A stretch of 64,000 bases of DNA from Trichomonas vaginalis G3. Its lineage: Eukaryota > Parabasalia > Trichomonadida > Trichomonadidae. The DNA lies in contig NC_067208.1 of assembly GCF_026262505.1 (NCBI RefSeq), positions 5,093,962 to 5,157,961 on the forward strand, written 5' to 3'. Of this stretch, positions 45,838-57,229 are shown piece after piece. The position numbers were made by a program, and so were the translations under genes. The stretch's first letter is position 1. Each line of letters starts with the position of its first letter. Under the pieces are notes generated by a model. The model was not told the DNA's origin and did no database searches. It worked only from the letters and a program-made list of their open reading frames with translations.

Positions 45838-46125
45838 GTCTCCCTGCATGATATCAAGACTTGGCTATTAGTCTTTATCCATTTTTGAAAATTGTATTGT
45901 AAATTGTAAGAATTTCTGAATACTACTACTATAAAATATAATTGCTTATCTATGTATATTCTCCCTGCATGATATCAAGACTTGGCTATAAGTCTTTATC
46001 CATTTTTGAAAATTGTATTGTAAATTGTAAGAATTTCTGAATACTACTACTATAAAATATAATTGCTTATCAATGTATATTCTCCCTGTATGATATCAAG
46101 ACTTGGCTATAAGTCTCTATTCATT
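45838..46125 (+). repeat. 121-bp tandem repeat, 2.4 copies, upstream of host gene
   Basis: TCCCTGCATGATATCAAGAC starts at 45841, 45962 and (one change) 46083, so the period is 121. The first two units are almost identical. The third is cut after ~40 bases, just before the host gene. The unit contains CTACTACTATAAAATATAA. Unrelated to the 121-bp repeat in Polinton A despite the equal period. Confidence 0.95.
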
Positions 46126-46194
46126 ATGAGTATGACCCCATTTTTTTTACAAAAAGTGCCGAATTGCAACTTTGTCCCAATCTCATTTTTTTAC

Positions 46195-47541
46195 ATGGAT
46201 GAAGAGTATAAAGAGCTCATAGATAGCATTCCAACGCCTCCAGTCATTATATGTGAGATAACTAACCATGATGAAGATGAAATTACATTGTTTAACGAAA
46301 ATATTAATAACGTTTTTAGAGAAATAATAGAGAACGTCAATAATGAGAACTCAATTAATCAAAACGTACTTTGTCTATATGATTTGATGAATGAAAAGAA
46401 GGGAATTCTCATTGATTCAGATTTTACCAATGACATAATTCAAATTTTATTCGAATATATTGTTCGTCTTGAAGTTCATATGCTGAAGGCACTTCAAATC
46501 ATTGAAATTTATTCTGAATTACCAGAACAAGCAGTTAATTTATTTTATAATGCGCCGTTTGATCTGATTTTAGAAAATTTATCTTATGAGAATCCATTTT
46601 ACAGCATAACTGCACTAAATATACTCAGAAATATACTGTATAATGAAAAATTATACCCAGAAATAGACAATTTACAACCTTTTGTTCATGCATTGACGAT
46701 CGCACTGCATACAAACAACAAAAAGCAGATTGTTGTTGGATCGCAAGTATTTTATCGATTATTACAGAAAATTCACGAGCAAAATCAAGAATCTTCTTTT
46801 ATAGACGAAATATGGGACTCTGCAGGCTACGTATTAGGTTCTCAGTTCGAAGGAAGTGAAATGTACATTGCCCAAATCATGGATTTACTGTTACATAATG
46901 AAAATTTTATGATTAAGTATTTACAGGAATATACAGAGATTCTTACTAAGCATTACCAATATAATCCGTTTCTTGTAGTTGTTTGTTCGCGTCTTATCAA
47001 ATTATATCCAGAATCACTGAATTTCTTTAATTTAGACGAATTCCTACATAATCTAGAGCAAATTGACGGACTACAAGAGCAACAGAGAAACAACCAAGTG
47101 CCCATGACTCTTTTCTTCTTAATCGAAGCTTTAGAACATCCAATTTGGGAAATTTTGAGTCCTCATGTCACTTTTTGGTTAATTTATTGCATCAACAACA
47201 ATGATTCCTTTGATTTCAAAGGGAAATTATATTCCACACAATTTGTCGCATCCGCTTTAGTCATTTCTCCACAAATTGTTTTTGATAATAATATTGTCGG
47301 AGATGTCATAGCTTTTCTTGATGATGTGTTCGATGAAACAACTGTAGCAACATCGTATAATAGTAAAATCATAGATGCAGTCAGATCTTTGTACTTTTGT
47401 TCGATCAAAATACCAGAAATTGCAAATGAAATCAAGTATAGCGATTTAGTAACAAGAATATTGGAATACACATACGAAGATGATGATTGTTATACTAAAT
47501 TTGAAGATTTTCTACATATTATGTCAGAAGATAGAGAATAA
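46195..47541 (+). CDS. Alpha-helical repeat (ARM/HEAT-like) protein, 448 aa
   Basis: I place the start at 46195 (MDEEYKELIDSIPTP) because TCATTT, a trichomonad-type initiator, lies at 46183, 12 bases upstream; the frame is open farther but into the tandem repeat. The protein is built of helix pairs with alternating hydrophobic and acidic residues (ITALNILRNILYNEKLYPEI, QIVVGSQVFYRLLQKIHEQN, FLVVVCSRLIKLYPESLNFF), which fits an alpha-solenoid as in many trichomonad armadillo-like proteins. No catalytic motif. No signal peptide. Function likely as a binding scaffold (inferred). Confidence 0.65.
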   Translation: MDEEYKELIDSIPTPPVIICEITNHDEDEITLFNENINNVFREIIENVNNENSINQNVLCLYDLMNEKKGILIDSDFTNDIIQILFEYIVRLEVHMLKALQIIEIYSELPEQAVNLFYNAPFDLILENLSYENPFYSITALNILRNILYNEKLYPEIDNLQPFVHALTIALHTNNKKQIVVGSQVFYRLLQKIHEQNQESSFIDEIWDSAGYVLGSQFEGSEMYIAQIMDLLLHNENFMIKYLQEYTEILTKHYQYNPFLVVVCSRLIKLYPESLNFFNLDEFLHNLEQIDGLQEQQRNNQVPMTLFFLIEALEHPIWEILSPHVTFWLIYCINNNDSFDFKGKLYSTQFVASALVISPQIVFDNNIVGDVIAFLDDVFDETTVATSYNSKIIDAVRSLYFCSIKIPEIANEIKYSDLVTRILEYTYEDDDCYTKFEDFLHIMSEDRE

Positions 47542-47880
47542 TTTTTTGTTTTGTTTAGTAAATATGTTCTTTGTTAAATTACTATTAATATGATTTTACT
47601 ATTTTCTCTAATCTAAAATATGTTTTATTTTTTGAATAGGTCTTTCAATTTTATTGAGATATTTTGAAATAATCATTATTAGAAAATAGAATAAACGATT
47701 ATTTGTTTTTTTAGAGAATGTTAATAAAATGGTTGAAAAAAGTGCCATAATTTTGAATGCATTTCAACGGAGTTGTCTATCAATATTATTGATAATTCAA
47801 TCGGGAAGTATAAAATACATAGAAACAAACATCAATTTAAGAATAAAAGACTCTTTGTATACAAAAAAGAACGTAGAAGA
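47542..47880. other. Intergenic host DNA
   Basis: About 340 AT-rich bases. A short open stretch at 47729-47911 may be the upstream remnant of the glycine-rich relic that follows. No clear feature. Confidence 0.4.
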
Positions 47881-47882
47881 CA

Positions 47883-48197
47883 ATGACATATCAAGTTTTA
47901 TCTTTCTTTGATGGCGCAATTAAAATATCTAATGCGATAAGTTCAAAAGTCTACGAGACATCCACTAATCCACCTGAAGTATTTTTAGAATATCCATGCA
48001 CAAGTCCGATAGATTGTTTTCCTTATGAAATCCGCTTACTTCAAGGAAAATACTTTCTAAAAGTTTGGGGCGCCCAAGGTTGCAATGTAACAAATAATAT
48101 GCAACAGCCACTTATTGAAGGAGGCACAGGCGGCCATTCCGCAGGAGTTTTTATTGCCAAAACCACACGAACTCTATACCTCCATTTAGGAGGGTAA
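47883..48197 (+). pseudogene. Glycine-rich (ALK-like) surface protein, 5' relic (104 codons)
   Basis: Reads EYPCTSPIDCFPYEIRLLQGKYFLKVWGAQGCN, then EGGTGGHSAGVFIAKTTRTLYLHLGG and a stop. This is the start of the glycine-rich domain common in trichomonad surface-type proteins (Y-P-C-T-S...P-Y...LxVWGAQG...GGxGGxSxG...LYxxxGG). Family members usually run several hundred residues further and often have a membrane segment. Here the gene ends at the first GG motif, so it is a 3'-truncated pseudogene. A longer N-terminal stretch at 47729-47911 is in another frame. Confidence 0.6.
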
Positions 48198-48590
48198 CTT
48201 TCTGAAGTTTACAGATCATACTCTTTTTTTTCTATACAGCCTATGAGGATCTCATATATTGAATCCAATTATCTAAATTCCGCGTGCATTTAGATTGTTT
48301 AGACATATATAACATTTCTTGAAAGATTTCGTTAGATATTAAGGTTTTTAGATTAACATTTTGATAAAACAAGCACTTGTTCCATTTTAGAACAACAATT
48401 GAACTCTTATTTGACTAATATGATGTGAGATCATCAAATGGTTTCTAACTTCATGAGATAAAATGCGATTTCATATTCAAATATTCATCTGAACGCATTT
48501 AAAATCCAAAGATAACTAATGCTATATACAGAGAATTCAATTATCATATAAAGTTGTGATATTCACGTTTGTCGTAGATATAGGGTGTCC
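48198..48590. other. Intergenic host DNA
   Basis: About 390 AT-rich bases between the glycine-rich relic and the transposon end. No gene or repeat seen. Confidence 0.5.
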
Positions 48591-48830
48591 AAAGGTGTGT
48601 TTAGCACAAACCTGAATACTGCGAATAGAAAGAAACAAGTTACATATATATAAAGTTTATTTAAATATAATCACCATTGGATTCAATCACGCGTTCGCAG
48701 CGATCGATCCAGGCTTGAAAGACACGCTTTAAATCATCATGAGAAAATTGCTCAAATTGCTCTCTTACAAAATTTTCAAGATCATCTGGACTCGCGAATA
48801 TATCATCATGAGAAAATTGGTGTAAGAATG
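48591..48830 (-). mobile_element. Tc1/mariner-like transposon, 3' end with transposase tail
   Basis: On the reverse strand the frame reads DDLENFVREQFEQFSHDDLKRVFQAWIDRCERVIESNGDYI and stops at 48661-48663; the Trp-Ile-x-Arg-Cys-x-x-x-Ile-x-x-x-Gly-x-Tyr ending is typical of Tc1/mariner (IS630) transposases. About 70 bases later comes TAGGGTGTCCAAAGGTG, a plausible terminal repeat with the TA target site at 48591. Only the last ~55 codons remain. A 17-base stretch ATCATCATGAGAAAATT occurs at 48735 and 48808, near the junction with the reductase gene. Confidence 0.6.
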
Positions 48831-49396
48831 GAAAGATCCAGTTTGAACAAATTGATATCCTTGAAACATATCATGCAATGGAAGAATGCCAGAAGAAGGG
48901 ATTGACAAGACATATTGGTGTTTCCAACTTCTCAATCGAGCAGCTCGAAAGAATTTGGTTCAACTGCGAAATCAAGCCATACGCTAACCAAGTCGAATGC
49001 AACATCTACAGGCAGTTCAAGCCACTCCTCAGCTATTGTGAGTCCCACAACATCTACTTGATGGCACATACAACAATTGGCCATCCACCTCTTAAAGGTC
49101 CATTTGGAACAAGCCTTATCAATGACCCTGTTGTCAAACAAGTTGCAGATGAAGTCAAGAAGACAGGTGCCCAGGTCTGCCTTAAGTTCTTACAGCAAAA
49201 GTCCAAGAAGTACGTCCTCATCCCAATGTCAATGAATCCAAAGAACATCAAATTAAATTATGAACTTGATTTCACATTATCTGAACCACTGATGAAGAAG
49301 CTTGAAGAATTGGATAGATTCTATTCATTCTATGACTATGCTGACTTCTTTGGAGTTGATATCCTTAACCTCGGCACTAACAGATGGGGTCAGTAA
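48831..49396 (+). pseudogene. Aldo-keto reductase, 5'-truncated
   Basis: Reads FEQIDILETYHAMEECQKKGLTRHIGVSNFSIEQLERI, then KPYANQVECNIYRQ, and the C-terminal part to NRWGQ. These are the second-half motifs of aldo-keto reductases (G-x-x-x-x-I-G-V-S-N-F; NQVE; late segment IPMSMNPKNIKLN, in place of the usual IPKS.....I.EN). Members are ~300-320 residues; here ~190 remain. The first third with the catalytic Tyr/Lys/Asp residues is gone, replaced by the mariner tail, so the product would lack the active site. G+C-rich codon use is like a highly expressed host gene, so decay is recent. The first Met in frame is at 48878. Confidence 0.85.
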
Positions 49397-49845
49397 AATT
49401 AAAATTGAATGAATAAAAATTTGATCAATTGATTACAAATATGAAGTCTTTTTTTTTGTTCATTTTTTGTAAGCATTCTGGATAGTTTAAAAGTATTTCA
49501 CTATTGTTTTTTTGGATCAAATCTGAGTGCAACTACATGACATTGAACTTCATTGTAAATTTCAAATCAAGATTATTAACCTCATTATTTATAATTCAAA
49601 TCTAAGCAATAAATACTTTTCGAAGCAAATTCAGTTTGTCTATACTCTTTTCATCTTTGATTCCTGTATAATTGTACTAATTATTATCGAATCAGTTGAA
49701 TTGTAATAATTTTTACCAAGTTCATGTATTTACAGAGATGTTCATATATATTAGAGGGAATTTGATTGTTATTTTAATGAATATAAAACAAATTTCAAAT
49801 TATTATATCGCATACTTTATTAATAACAATACAAAACAATATATA
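49397..49845. other. Intergenic host DNA
   Basis: About 450 AT-rich bases between convergent genes. Nothing recognised. Confidence 0.5.
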
Positions 49846-51639
49846 TTAATTCATTAGCTCGGTTACTTTCTGCTTGAAACATTCTTTTTCACGAGCAATT
49901 GTTCTTCTGCAAATTTCTAATTCATCTTGCTTTGTTGCAAGAGTATCTATTGTATCTGCAAATATTCTGTCCAAACCAGAACTTTGCTTTATATCTATCT
50001 TAAGTTTTTCAATTTCTTTATCGTAATTTGCACATTTTTCGCAAAGAGAGCGCCATTTAACAAATGGAGACTCCACAGTCTTTGCATTTATTTGAGCATT
50101 ATAATTTTCAAGTTTTTCTTTCAATGCTTGCTTCTGTTCATTGAATTTTTTCTCACGAAGAATTTTTTGTTCTTCAAGTTTAGATTTTTCAGCATTTTTG
50201 CGTTCTAGTTCATTTTGTAACTTCTTGTATTCATCTTGGATTGACGAAACCCTTGTTTTAACCGAAATAATTTCATCATTTAATTTTGACAAATTATTTT
50301 CATATTCTTCCTTCTGGGATTTCTGTTCGTCAATTAAGTTCTTCGAAGATTTACGTTCTTCATTCAATTTTGCAATTTCTTTTTCTAAATCTTCAATTTG
50401 GTCGTTAATTGACTCATTTTTGACCTGAACTTCAACTAAATCACTTTTGAGGCGATTTATGGTCTCACTTTGAACCTTTTCCGTTGATTCGTAAACGGAT
50501 TTTAATGTTTCCAGTTTTGTTTGCAAAGATAACAGGGTTCTAGGGTTGGAAGCCTTTTTATCATCCAATGTAATCTTCAATTGTTCATGTTCTACCTCTG
50601 CCTGAGTGATTTGGGACTCTAAATTTTGTTTATCTTTTTCAAATTGAATATCTTTGGTTTTTATTTCGTTATGGAGAGTCTCCGTTTGAACGTTTAGCTC
50701 CAAAATTTCATCATCAAACCTTTTTAGTTGATTTTGAGTAAAAATTTTCATGGCTTGGATTTTATTTTCAACTTTTTTACGTTTTTCGGTTTCTTGCATC
50801 ATCTCTGCTTCATTAATTTTGTTTAGAATGTCTGTTCTTTGATTCTCTAAGTTTTCTTTTTTGGAAAATAAATTTTTTTGTTTTTCTTTGAAAGAAGCGG
50901 CTGTATTTGCAACAGATGTAGCATTAGCGGAAAGTTCATTTACTGTTTGTTGTAGTTTTTCGATCTTATTTTCTTTTTCTGTAGATCTTTCGACGAATGA
51001 TTTTGTTTTTTGCTCTAATTCTTGTTTTTCTTCTTGTAATTCGGCAATATTGTTTTCAAAATCGGCAATTGATTCATCAACTTTCTTCTGATCGTAGAGT
51101 AAATCATCATAAGCCATTTTTCGTTGATCTAATTCGAGTTTGTATTCGTCTACCAGTCTTTTGGCTTTACTATGCTGTGCTTGAACAGAAGATAGTAACT
51201 CGTCTGCCTGAGAGACGTCGTCAATTTCGCTTTGAATTGATTTTTCATTTAACATAAGTTTATCAAAAAGAGCTTGGAGTTTTTGCTGTCTGGTATCGAA
51301 TTCTTCAAGTAATGAAGCCCCAGCAGCACCAATTTGATCAATGACGGTTTGATGTTTTTGAGCTTCATTTTGTTGTTTTTCCAATTCTTCTTCAACAGCT
51401 TTGATTTTAGCGATTAATTCTTGCTTTTTATTATCATCGTCGACATGCTCATCTTGATTTGTTTGCTCTTCATGAATTGTTTCTTCTTCTTCCGAAGAAG
51501 AAGAATATCCTTCTAAAATTTCTTTAGATGCCGATGGTGTCGGTGTAATAACAGATGCTTCTCTGCTTTCAAAGTCATTATCAATGGTTTTCTCTAGATT
51601 TGTGATAAAATTCGAGAATTTTCCCCAAAGACTTGACAT
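49846..51639 (-). CDS. Long coiled-coil protein, 597 aa
   Basis: After ~45 N-terminal residues (SLWGKFSNFITNLEKTIDND, reminiscent of the amphipathic starts of some golgin-like proteins) and an acidic Ser/Glu stretch (SSSEEEETIHEEQ), residues ~70-590 are almost unbroken heptad sequence rich in Glu, Lys, Leu, Gln. Structural or tethering role at the cytoskeleton or Golgi is the usual meaning of such proteins; no specific family can be named, and similarity to SMC or myosin tails will be compositional. No signal peptide or membrane segment. Confidence 0.75.
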   Translation of the reverse strand: MSSLWGKFSNFITNLEKTIDNDFESREASVITPTPSASKEILEGYSSSSEEEETIHEEQTNQDEHVDDDNKKQELIAKIKAVEEELEKQQNEAQKHQTVIDQIGAAGASLLEEFDTRQQKLQALFDKLMLNEKSIQSEIDDVSQADELLSSVQAQHSKAKRLVDEYKLELDQRKMAYDDLLYDQKKVDESIADFENNIAELQEEKQELEQKTKSFVERSTEKENKIEKLQQTVNELSANATSVANTAASFKEKQKNLFSKKENLENQRTDILNKINEAEMMQETEKRKKVENKIQAMKIFTQNQLKRFDDEILELNVQTETLHNEIKTKDIQFEKDKQNLESQITQAEVEHEQLKITLDDKKASNPRTLLSLQTKLETLKSVYESTEKVQSETINRLKSDLVEVQVKNESINDQIEDLEKEIAKLNEERKSSKNLIDEQKSQKEEYENNLSKLNDEIISVKTRVSSIQDEYKKLQNELERKNAEKSKLEEQKILREKKFNEQKQALKEKLENYNAQINAKTVESPFVKWRSLCEKCANYDKEIEKLKIDIKQSSGLDRIFADTIDTLATKQDELEICRRTIAREKECFKQKVTELMN

Positions 51640-52012
51640 CGAAATAAAAAAATTTACTGGCGTGAAGAAATATATTTAATCAAAGAATGCATGAAGGTTA
51701 GCAATTTTCACAGCAAATTTATAGATTTCATATGTAAAATGGTTGTAGAAAGGTACTTCATTAGTATACATAAGCTAAACATTGTTGAGGTAATAGTAAA
51801 TAAGGTTTGGGGTATTTTGGATATGCTTATTTACTCTGGGACTTATGCATAGACCACTACCATACAAACAAGAAAAGAAATTTATAAATCTTCTTCAATT
51901 AGACTTAATTAACTTGGAATTAACTGTTAATGTTCTGCAAGATCAAGTGTATATGATAAAGCGATATTGTTAATGATCTAAACTTATTTGAAGTAGAATT
52001 TTTTATTTTCCA
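51640..52012. other. Divergent intergenic host DNA
   Basis: About 370 AT-rich bases between the coiled-coil and ankyrin genes; presumably holds both promoters. TCACGCC occurs 28 bases before the coiled-coil start, a weak initiator match. No other feature. Confidence 0.4.
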
Positions 52013-54930
52013 ATGGATATGACAGATGGACTTGAGCTTATAGAATTATTCAAGGATCAAATTGATTGTTATAATAGGCTATACAAACTGGACACATTCG
52101 ATGACGACGAAATTGCCAGTATTTACAAAGATATCAAAAATAAATTGATTGAAACAAAGATATTTCTGCCTTACGAGATGCTAGTGATAATTGAAAATGC
52201 ATCATTATTCAATAATTGTTACATTAAATCATATTGGAGCATTTACAAAAAAATATTTGAAGATTACAATATAAAACCAAGTGTAAGAATCAAAAGTGTT
52301 TTCGATTACATGGTTTATAAAGAATTTGGGATACCACTGGATAATTATAATAATAAAATAGCATACCAACAATATGAATCTGATGACTTTACATTGGATG
52401 TTCATGAAGAGAACACAATTTACAGGGCAATCATGCAGGATGACATAAAAACATTTATATCAATTATCGAAAGATCCGATTTTAATAAAGACATGAAACT
52501 ATATAATATTTTTATCCACAAACAACAAATGGATATTCATTGCTTGAATTATGTTCTTATCATGGCGCAGTTAATTGTTTTAAGTTTTTAAGAACAGAAT
52601 TTGACTCAGAAATTACAAAGATGTGCTTAGATTTTTCATTTTTAAGAGGGCAGAAGGATATATTAAGCATGTGTTTGGAACAACAAGATCCTGATGAAGA
52701 ATGTTTAAAGTATGCAATTATCTCGCACAACATAGATTTTGTTACTTATTTAATGGATGAATATCAAATTGATGAAATGAATTTATCAGATTGTTTAGAT
52801 TATAATAATATTCAAGCATTCTTTTATTATTATGATCGAACTCAGTTAATCAATACATGTTTTGTTTATGTTCCTTATTTTAAGAATTTATGCGTTTGTG
52901 AATACTTCATTCTTCAGGAAGTTGATGTCAATAAAAAAGACGATCGCCAAATAACAGCTCTTCATTGGGCATCACTTTCTAATAATGTTGAAATATTAGA
53001 TCTCCTCATTTCTCACGGTGCTGATTTAGAAGCAAAAGATAAATCAGGACATACTCCTCTTCTTCTTGCAACATAATTTAATTTTAAAGAAGCTTCACGA
53101 TTTCTTATTTTACATGGAGCAGATGTCAAACAAATGGCAAATAACGGAAAAACAGCTCTTCATTATACAGCAAATAATAATGATATTAAAACAATGGAAT
53201 TGCTTATTTCCAATGGTGCTGAAATTGATGCAATCGACATATCAGGATCTACTCCATTACATTGTGCAATTGAAAATCATGCAAATGATGCAGTAAATCT
53301 ACTTATTGAATATCATGCAGATATAAATATAGAGGATAATGAATACAAAACACCTCTTATCATTGCAGTAATGGAAAATAGTAAAGAAATTGTAAATATT
53401 CTTATTGCACTTAAATCAGATGTTAATCAAAAAATGCAAAACGGAAATACAGCTCTTCATTTCGCAGCTGCGAATAATTCTATTGAAATTATAGAAATTC
53501 TTATTTCACATGGTTCAGAACTAGAATCAACAAATGATAATTGTGAAACACCTCTTCATTATGCTGCTAAATACAATAGTAAAGAGGCTGCAGATTTTCT
53601 TATTAAACATGGTTTAGACATAAATGCAAAGGACGATATAGGTAGAACTCCTCTACTTATTGCAGTCGAAGAAAATTATATAGATATGGCAAAACTTCTT
53701 ATTGATCATGGTGCAGATGTGAATGCGAAAAATGGTGACGATGATACAGCTCTTATTAATGCAATAACTCAAAAGAAAATAAATCTAGATTTAACTGAAC
53801 TCCTAATCAAAAGCGGTGCGAATTTGAATGAAAAGGGAAATGAAGGAAAATTCCATCTTGTATTAGCCATTGAGCAGGGAAATAGTGAAATTGTAGAACT
53901 TTTGGTTTCACATGGAGCAAATGTTAATGCAAAAAATGAAAATGGATTAACAGCTATTCATTTTGCAGCATCTGCTAATCAAGAAATAATGAAATATTTG
54001 ATTTCAAACAATGCAGATTTCAAAGTAAAAGATAATGAAAATAAAACTGTCCTTCATTATGCCGCGGAACGTGGAGATATCAATGTTGTTAAACTTCTTC
54101 TATCATATGATATCGATATCAATGAAAAAGATGTTTATGGTAAAACACCTCTTCATTATGCCGCAGATAATATAGATAAAAATATTATGGAGCTTTTTAC
54201 TTCAAAAGGAGCAAATATCGAAGAAAAAGATCTAAATGGAAAAACTCCTCTTCATTATGCAGTCCCAAACAGAGATATAGAAATAACAGAATTTCTTTTT
54301 TCAAATGGAGCAAATATCAACGATAAAGATAAAAATGGAAAAACACCACTTTTAATAGCATCACATTTTAATCATAAAGATATTGTCGAATTTCTTTTTT
54401 CTCATGGGGCAGATATTAACATCAAAGATAATGATGGAAATTCGCCGTTACACACAACAAGTAGTGTAGAATTAGCTGAATTTCTTATTTCACATCATTT
54501 AGATGTTAATGCAAAAAATATTAATGGTAAAACTCTTCTTCATTTTGCAGCAACAAATAATTACAAGAATATGATAGAATTTTTAATTTTGCATGGTGCA
54601 AATATTAATGAAAAAGATAATGATGGGAAAATTCCCCTTCATTATGCAGCAACTGCAAACAAAGCGAATTCGGAATGTCTTATTACACATGGTGCAAATA
54701 TTAATGAAATTGATAATGATGGAAAAACACCACTTATCAATTCTACTATTTTTTCAGAAAAAGAAGTAATAGAGCTTCTTATTTCTCATGGAGCAGATGT
54801 CAATGTCAGAGATAATAAAAATAATAATGCTATTATATATGCAACTGAGAAAAATAATATTGAAATTCAAAAAATTTTAATGTCTAATGGTGCAAGATGC
54901 CCAAATATTTCAACTGCATGCCTTATATAA
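52013..54930 (+). pseudogene. DUF3447-ankyrin repeat protein, ~970 codons, with two lesions
   Basis: N-terminal ~170 codons have the helical start typical of trichomonad ankyrin proteins, then a DUF3447-like region (YSLLELCSYHGAVNCFKFL...), then about 20 ankyrin repeats of 33 residues (GKTPLHYAA...EIVELLISHGADINAKD) to the end. Two lesions are visible: the reading frame shifts by one base near 52530, and an in-frame TAA at 53074-53076 falls inside the second ankyrin repeat. The part after it is open for 598 codons from 53134. Either a young pseudogene or sequence error; the repeats themselves show no other decay. Ankyrin proteins of this family are scaffold or binding proteins. Confidence 0.8.
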
Positions 54931-55175
54931 ATTTCATCTTTTTGACTGTTTTGTTTAGTATATAAATTATTACCTAAGAATATAAATATGTAAAGCAGTT
55001 TGATTTTTTAGATTTATTATAAAATCATAACAATAAATGGATGAATAAGAAGATTGTTTTGAAGACTGGATTTAACACGACATGCATAAATACATTTTCA
55101 ATAAGCTAAAAATACTGAATCAAATTTCCAATATATATAATTTATGGTAAATAAACCTTCGAAACACTTCTAATA
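54931..55175. repeat. Duplicated BspA gene 3' flank
   Basis: 54945-55100 is closely similar to 57155-57310 (the 3' end and flank of the intact BspA-like gene): shared CCTAAGAATATAAATATG, ATAACAATAAATGGATGAAT and GGATTTAACACGACATG. It marks a segmental duplication that gave the two BspA-like genes. Confidence 0.75.
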
Positions 55176-56853
55176 TTAATTAATAAACTGTAAAGCAAAA
55201 ATAATTTTTGATTTTAGCCCATTAAATTTCTCGTTCATATATAATATTGAAAAATTTTTAATTGTGACAACCTCACAATGCCCTTCCAATGTTTCGGGAG
55301 CTGAATTATATACCTTTCTCACTTTAATTCCGCAATAATCAGAATATTCATAAGATTTAAGACCTGATATTTCTTTAACTTGTAAATTAGTTAAGGCACC
55401 TTTAGTAACTAATTGACATGTATTTAATTCATGAAAATAGGAGATTTGTAATTCTCCTTTAATAACTTCAGAAAAGGCTCCTGTTTCAAGTCTTACATGA
55501 TTGTAAAGAGAAAATGAGACTATATTATTACAATCCTTGAATGAATTTGTTGCTAGAAATGAAGAATCTCTTAAAATCACGCATGTCAGCTGCCGACAAT
55601 TTGCGAATGCTTCATTCATTACTTGTTGATTCCTCTGAATGGTTATTGTGATAATTGATGTTCCATAAAAAGCCCTATTGTTGATAATTGTGTCCGCCTT
55701 TGGAAGAATAATAACAACCAAATTATTTACATCTGAAAAAGCAGAATCCCCAATTGAACTCAACATCGTACAATCGGATAAATTAACAATATCGAACCCT
55801 GTATTTTGAAATGCATTGTTATTAATTACCTTTAAGTTTTATGTGAACTTGAATGACTTCAATTTTGTACAGCCATAAAATGCAGATTTACCTACATCAT
55901 TAAGATCATTACAGCCAATAACATTTTTAAGTTCTATACAATCTTTGAAAACATTAACACCCGTTGATATAACTGCATTTGCATAGTAAATACTTTCAAG
56001 ATGATTCCATCCTGGAGAGCCATCATTTGCTGCTAAGGAGCGTGTAACATAGATATACTTTAGCATTTGGCAATCATTGAAAATATTTTGTTGCAAGATT
56101 AGTGTTGTTTGCGAAGCTTCAAATGTAATTGTTTGTAAAGAAGAACAACCAGAAAAAGCATTAGAAGAAATTACTGATATTGAACTTGGAATATTAACTC
56201 TTGTTATTTTGTTCCATCCTGCAAATGCATTTGGTGAAATTGATGTGACATCTGATGTGAATTCAATTCCAGTTAAATGTGAACATTCAGAAATGGATGA
56301 ATAAAGAAGTGATTGTGAAGAAGTCGTAAAAGTTATATCAGTTAATTTGTCAGATGAAAATGGACCAATAAAAGTTAAATTACGGCCGGTTGAAAAATGA
56401 TCAACGGAGTTACAATTCTTAAATGCATCGGGTTGGATTACAATAGGAGTTTCACTATAATCAAAGATGATAGTTTGCAGATTGTTACAATTTTCGAAAC
56501 AACTACTTCCAATCTCTTTTAATGAAGAAGGAATTGTTATATATTCTAATCCATTACAAGTTTATATTCTAACTAAAAGAAATGTTATATAAACTTGTTA
56601 AACCATAAAATGCCCTGTCTCCTATTTTATATACAGTTGTGGACTCAACTTTTTGCATCTTTGTAGCAAGCCTAAAGGCCTCAGCAGGAATTTCTTCAAA
56701 GTCTTCAATAATATAATTAATATAGTTATCAACTATTTGGTTTGAGTTAATCTGTCCATTACCGCAATCATATATCCTGACTGTGTCACTAGAAGCTTGT
56801 TCAAGGCAAGCAGATACACTTGTTTTTAATAATAAAAATAATAAGAATATCAT
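55176..56853 (-). pseudogene. BspA-like LRR_5 protein, decayed
   Basis: Starts with a likely signal peptide (MIFLLFLLLKTSVSACLEQ) and continues with leucine-rich repeats of the BspA type (AFYG/SAFSGCSSLQTITF..., IGSSCFENCNNLQTIIFD, VGKSAFYGCTKLKSF). The frame shifts near 56570 (a TAG follows LTSLYNISFS), and an in-frame TAA lies at 55839-55841, so the gene cannot give one protein. It ends without a membrane anchor (...KIIFALQFIN). BspA-like proteins in trichomonads are often surface or secreted. A duplicate of the neighbour at 57230-59677 at least in its 3' part. Confidence 0.8.
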
Positions 56854-57229
56854 TTTAAGATATTATTTATTTATTAAGATTTCGAGGTAGGAGAATTTCT
56901 GTACTTTTGACTAAACTTCATTTTATTGGCAATGTGATTATTGTATGATATGGTTGCCGATTTGAATGATGATTTTAAAAATCTTTTTGATATTATTGCG
57001 ATATAAAATAAAAGTGACACAACGATAATCCTATGATTTATTAGTAATGATTTTAATAGTGCTAGTGTTGTGTAGTCTATTTCTACTAGTCATTGAGACC
57101 ATTTTTGCAGAAAAGCAGTATGAAATTAATAGAAAAGTGGAATATTCAATCTTTTTGACCTTCTTTTTAGTTTACAATTTAATTACCTAAGAATATAAAT
57201 ATGTAAAGCCATTTGATTTTTTAGATTTA
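56854..57229. other. Intergenic host DNA
   Basis: About 375 AT-rich bases; the last ~75 are the duplicated 3' flank shared with 54945-55100. No gene seen. Confidence 0.5.

Noticed and set aside
45838-46125. Link between the 121-bp repeat here and the 121-bp repeat in the cassette of A
   Set aside because: Same period but no sequence similarity; coincidence.
49927-51257. Phe/Ser-rich forward frames opposite the coiled-coil gene
   Set aside because: Antisense shadows of Glu/Lys codons.
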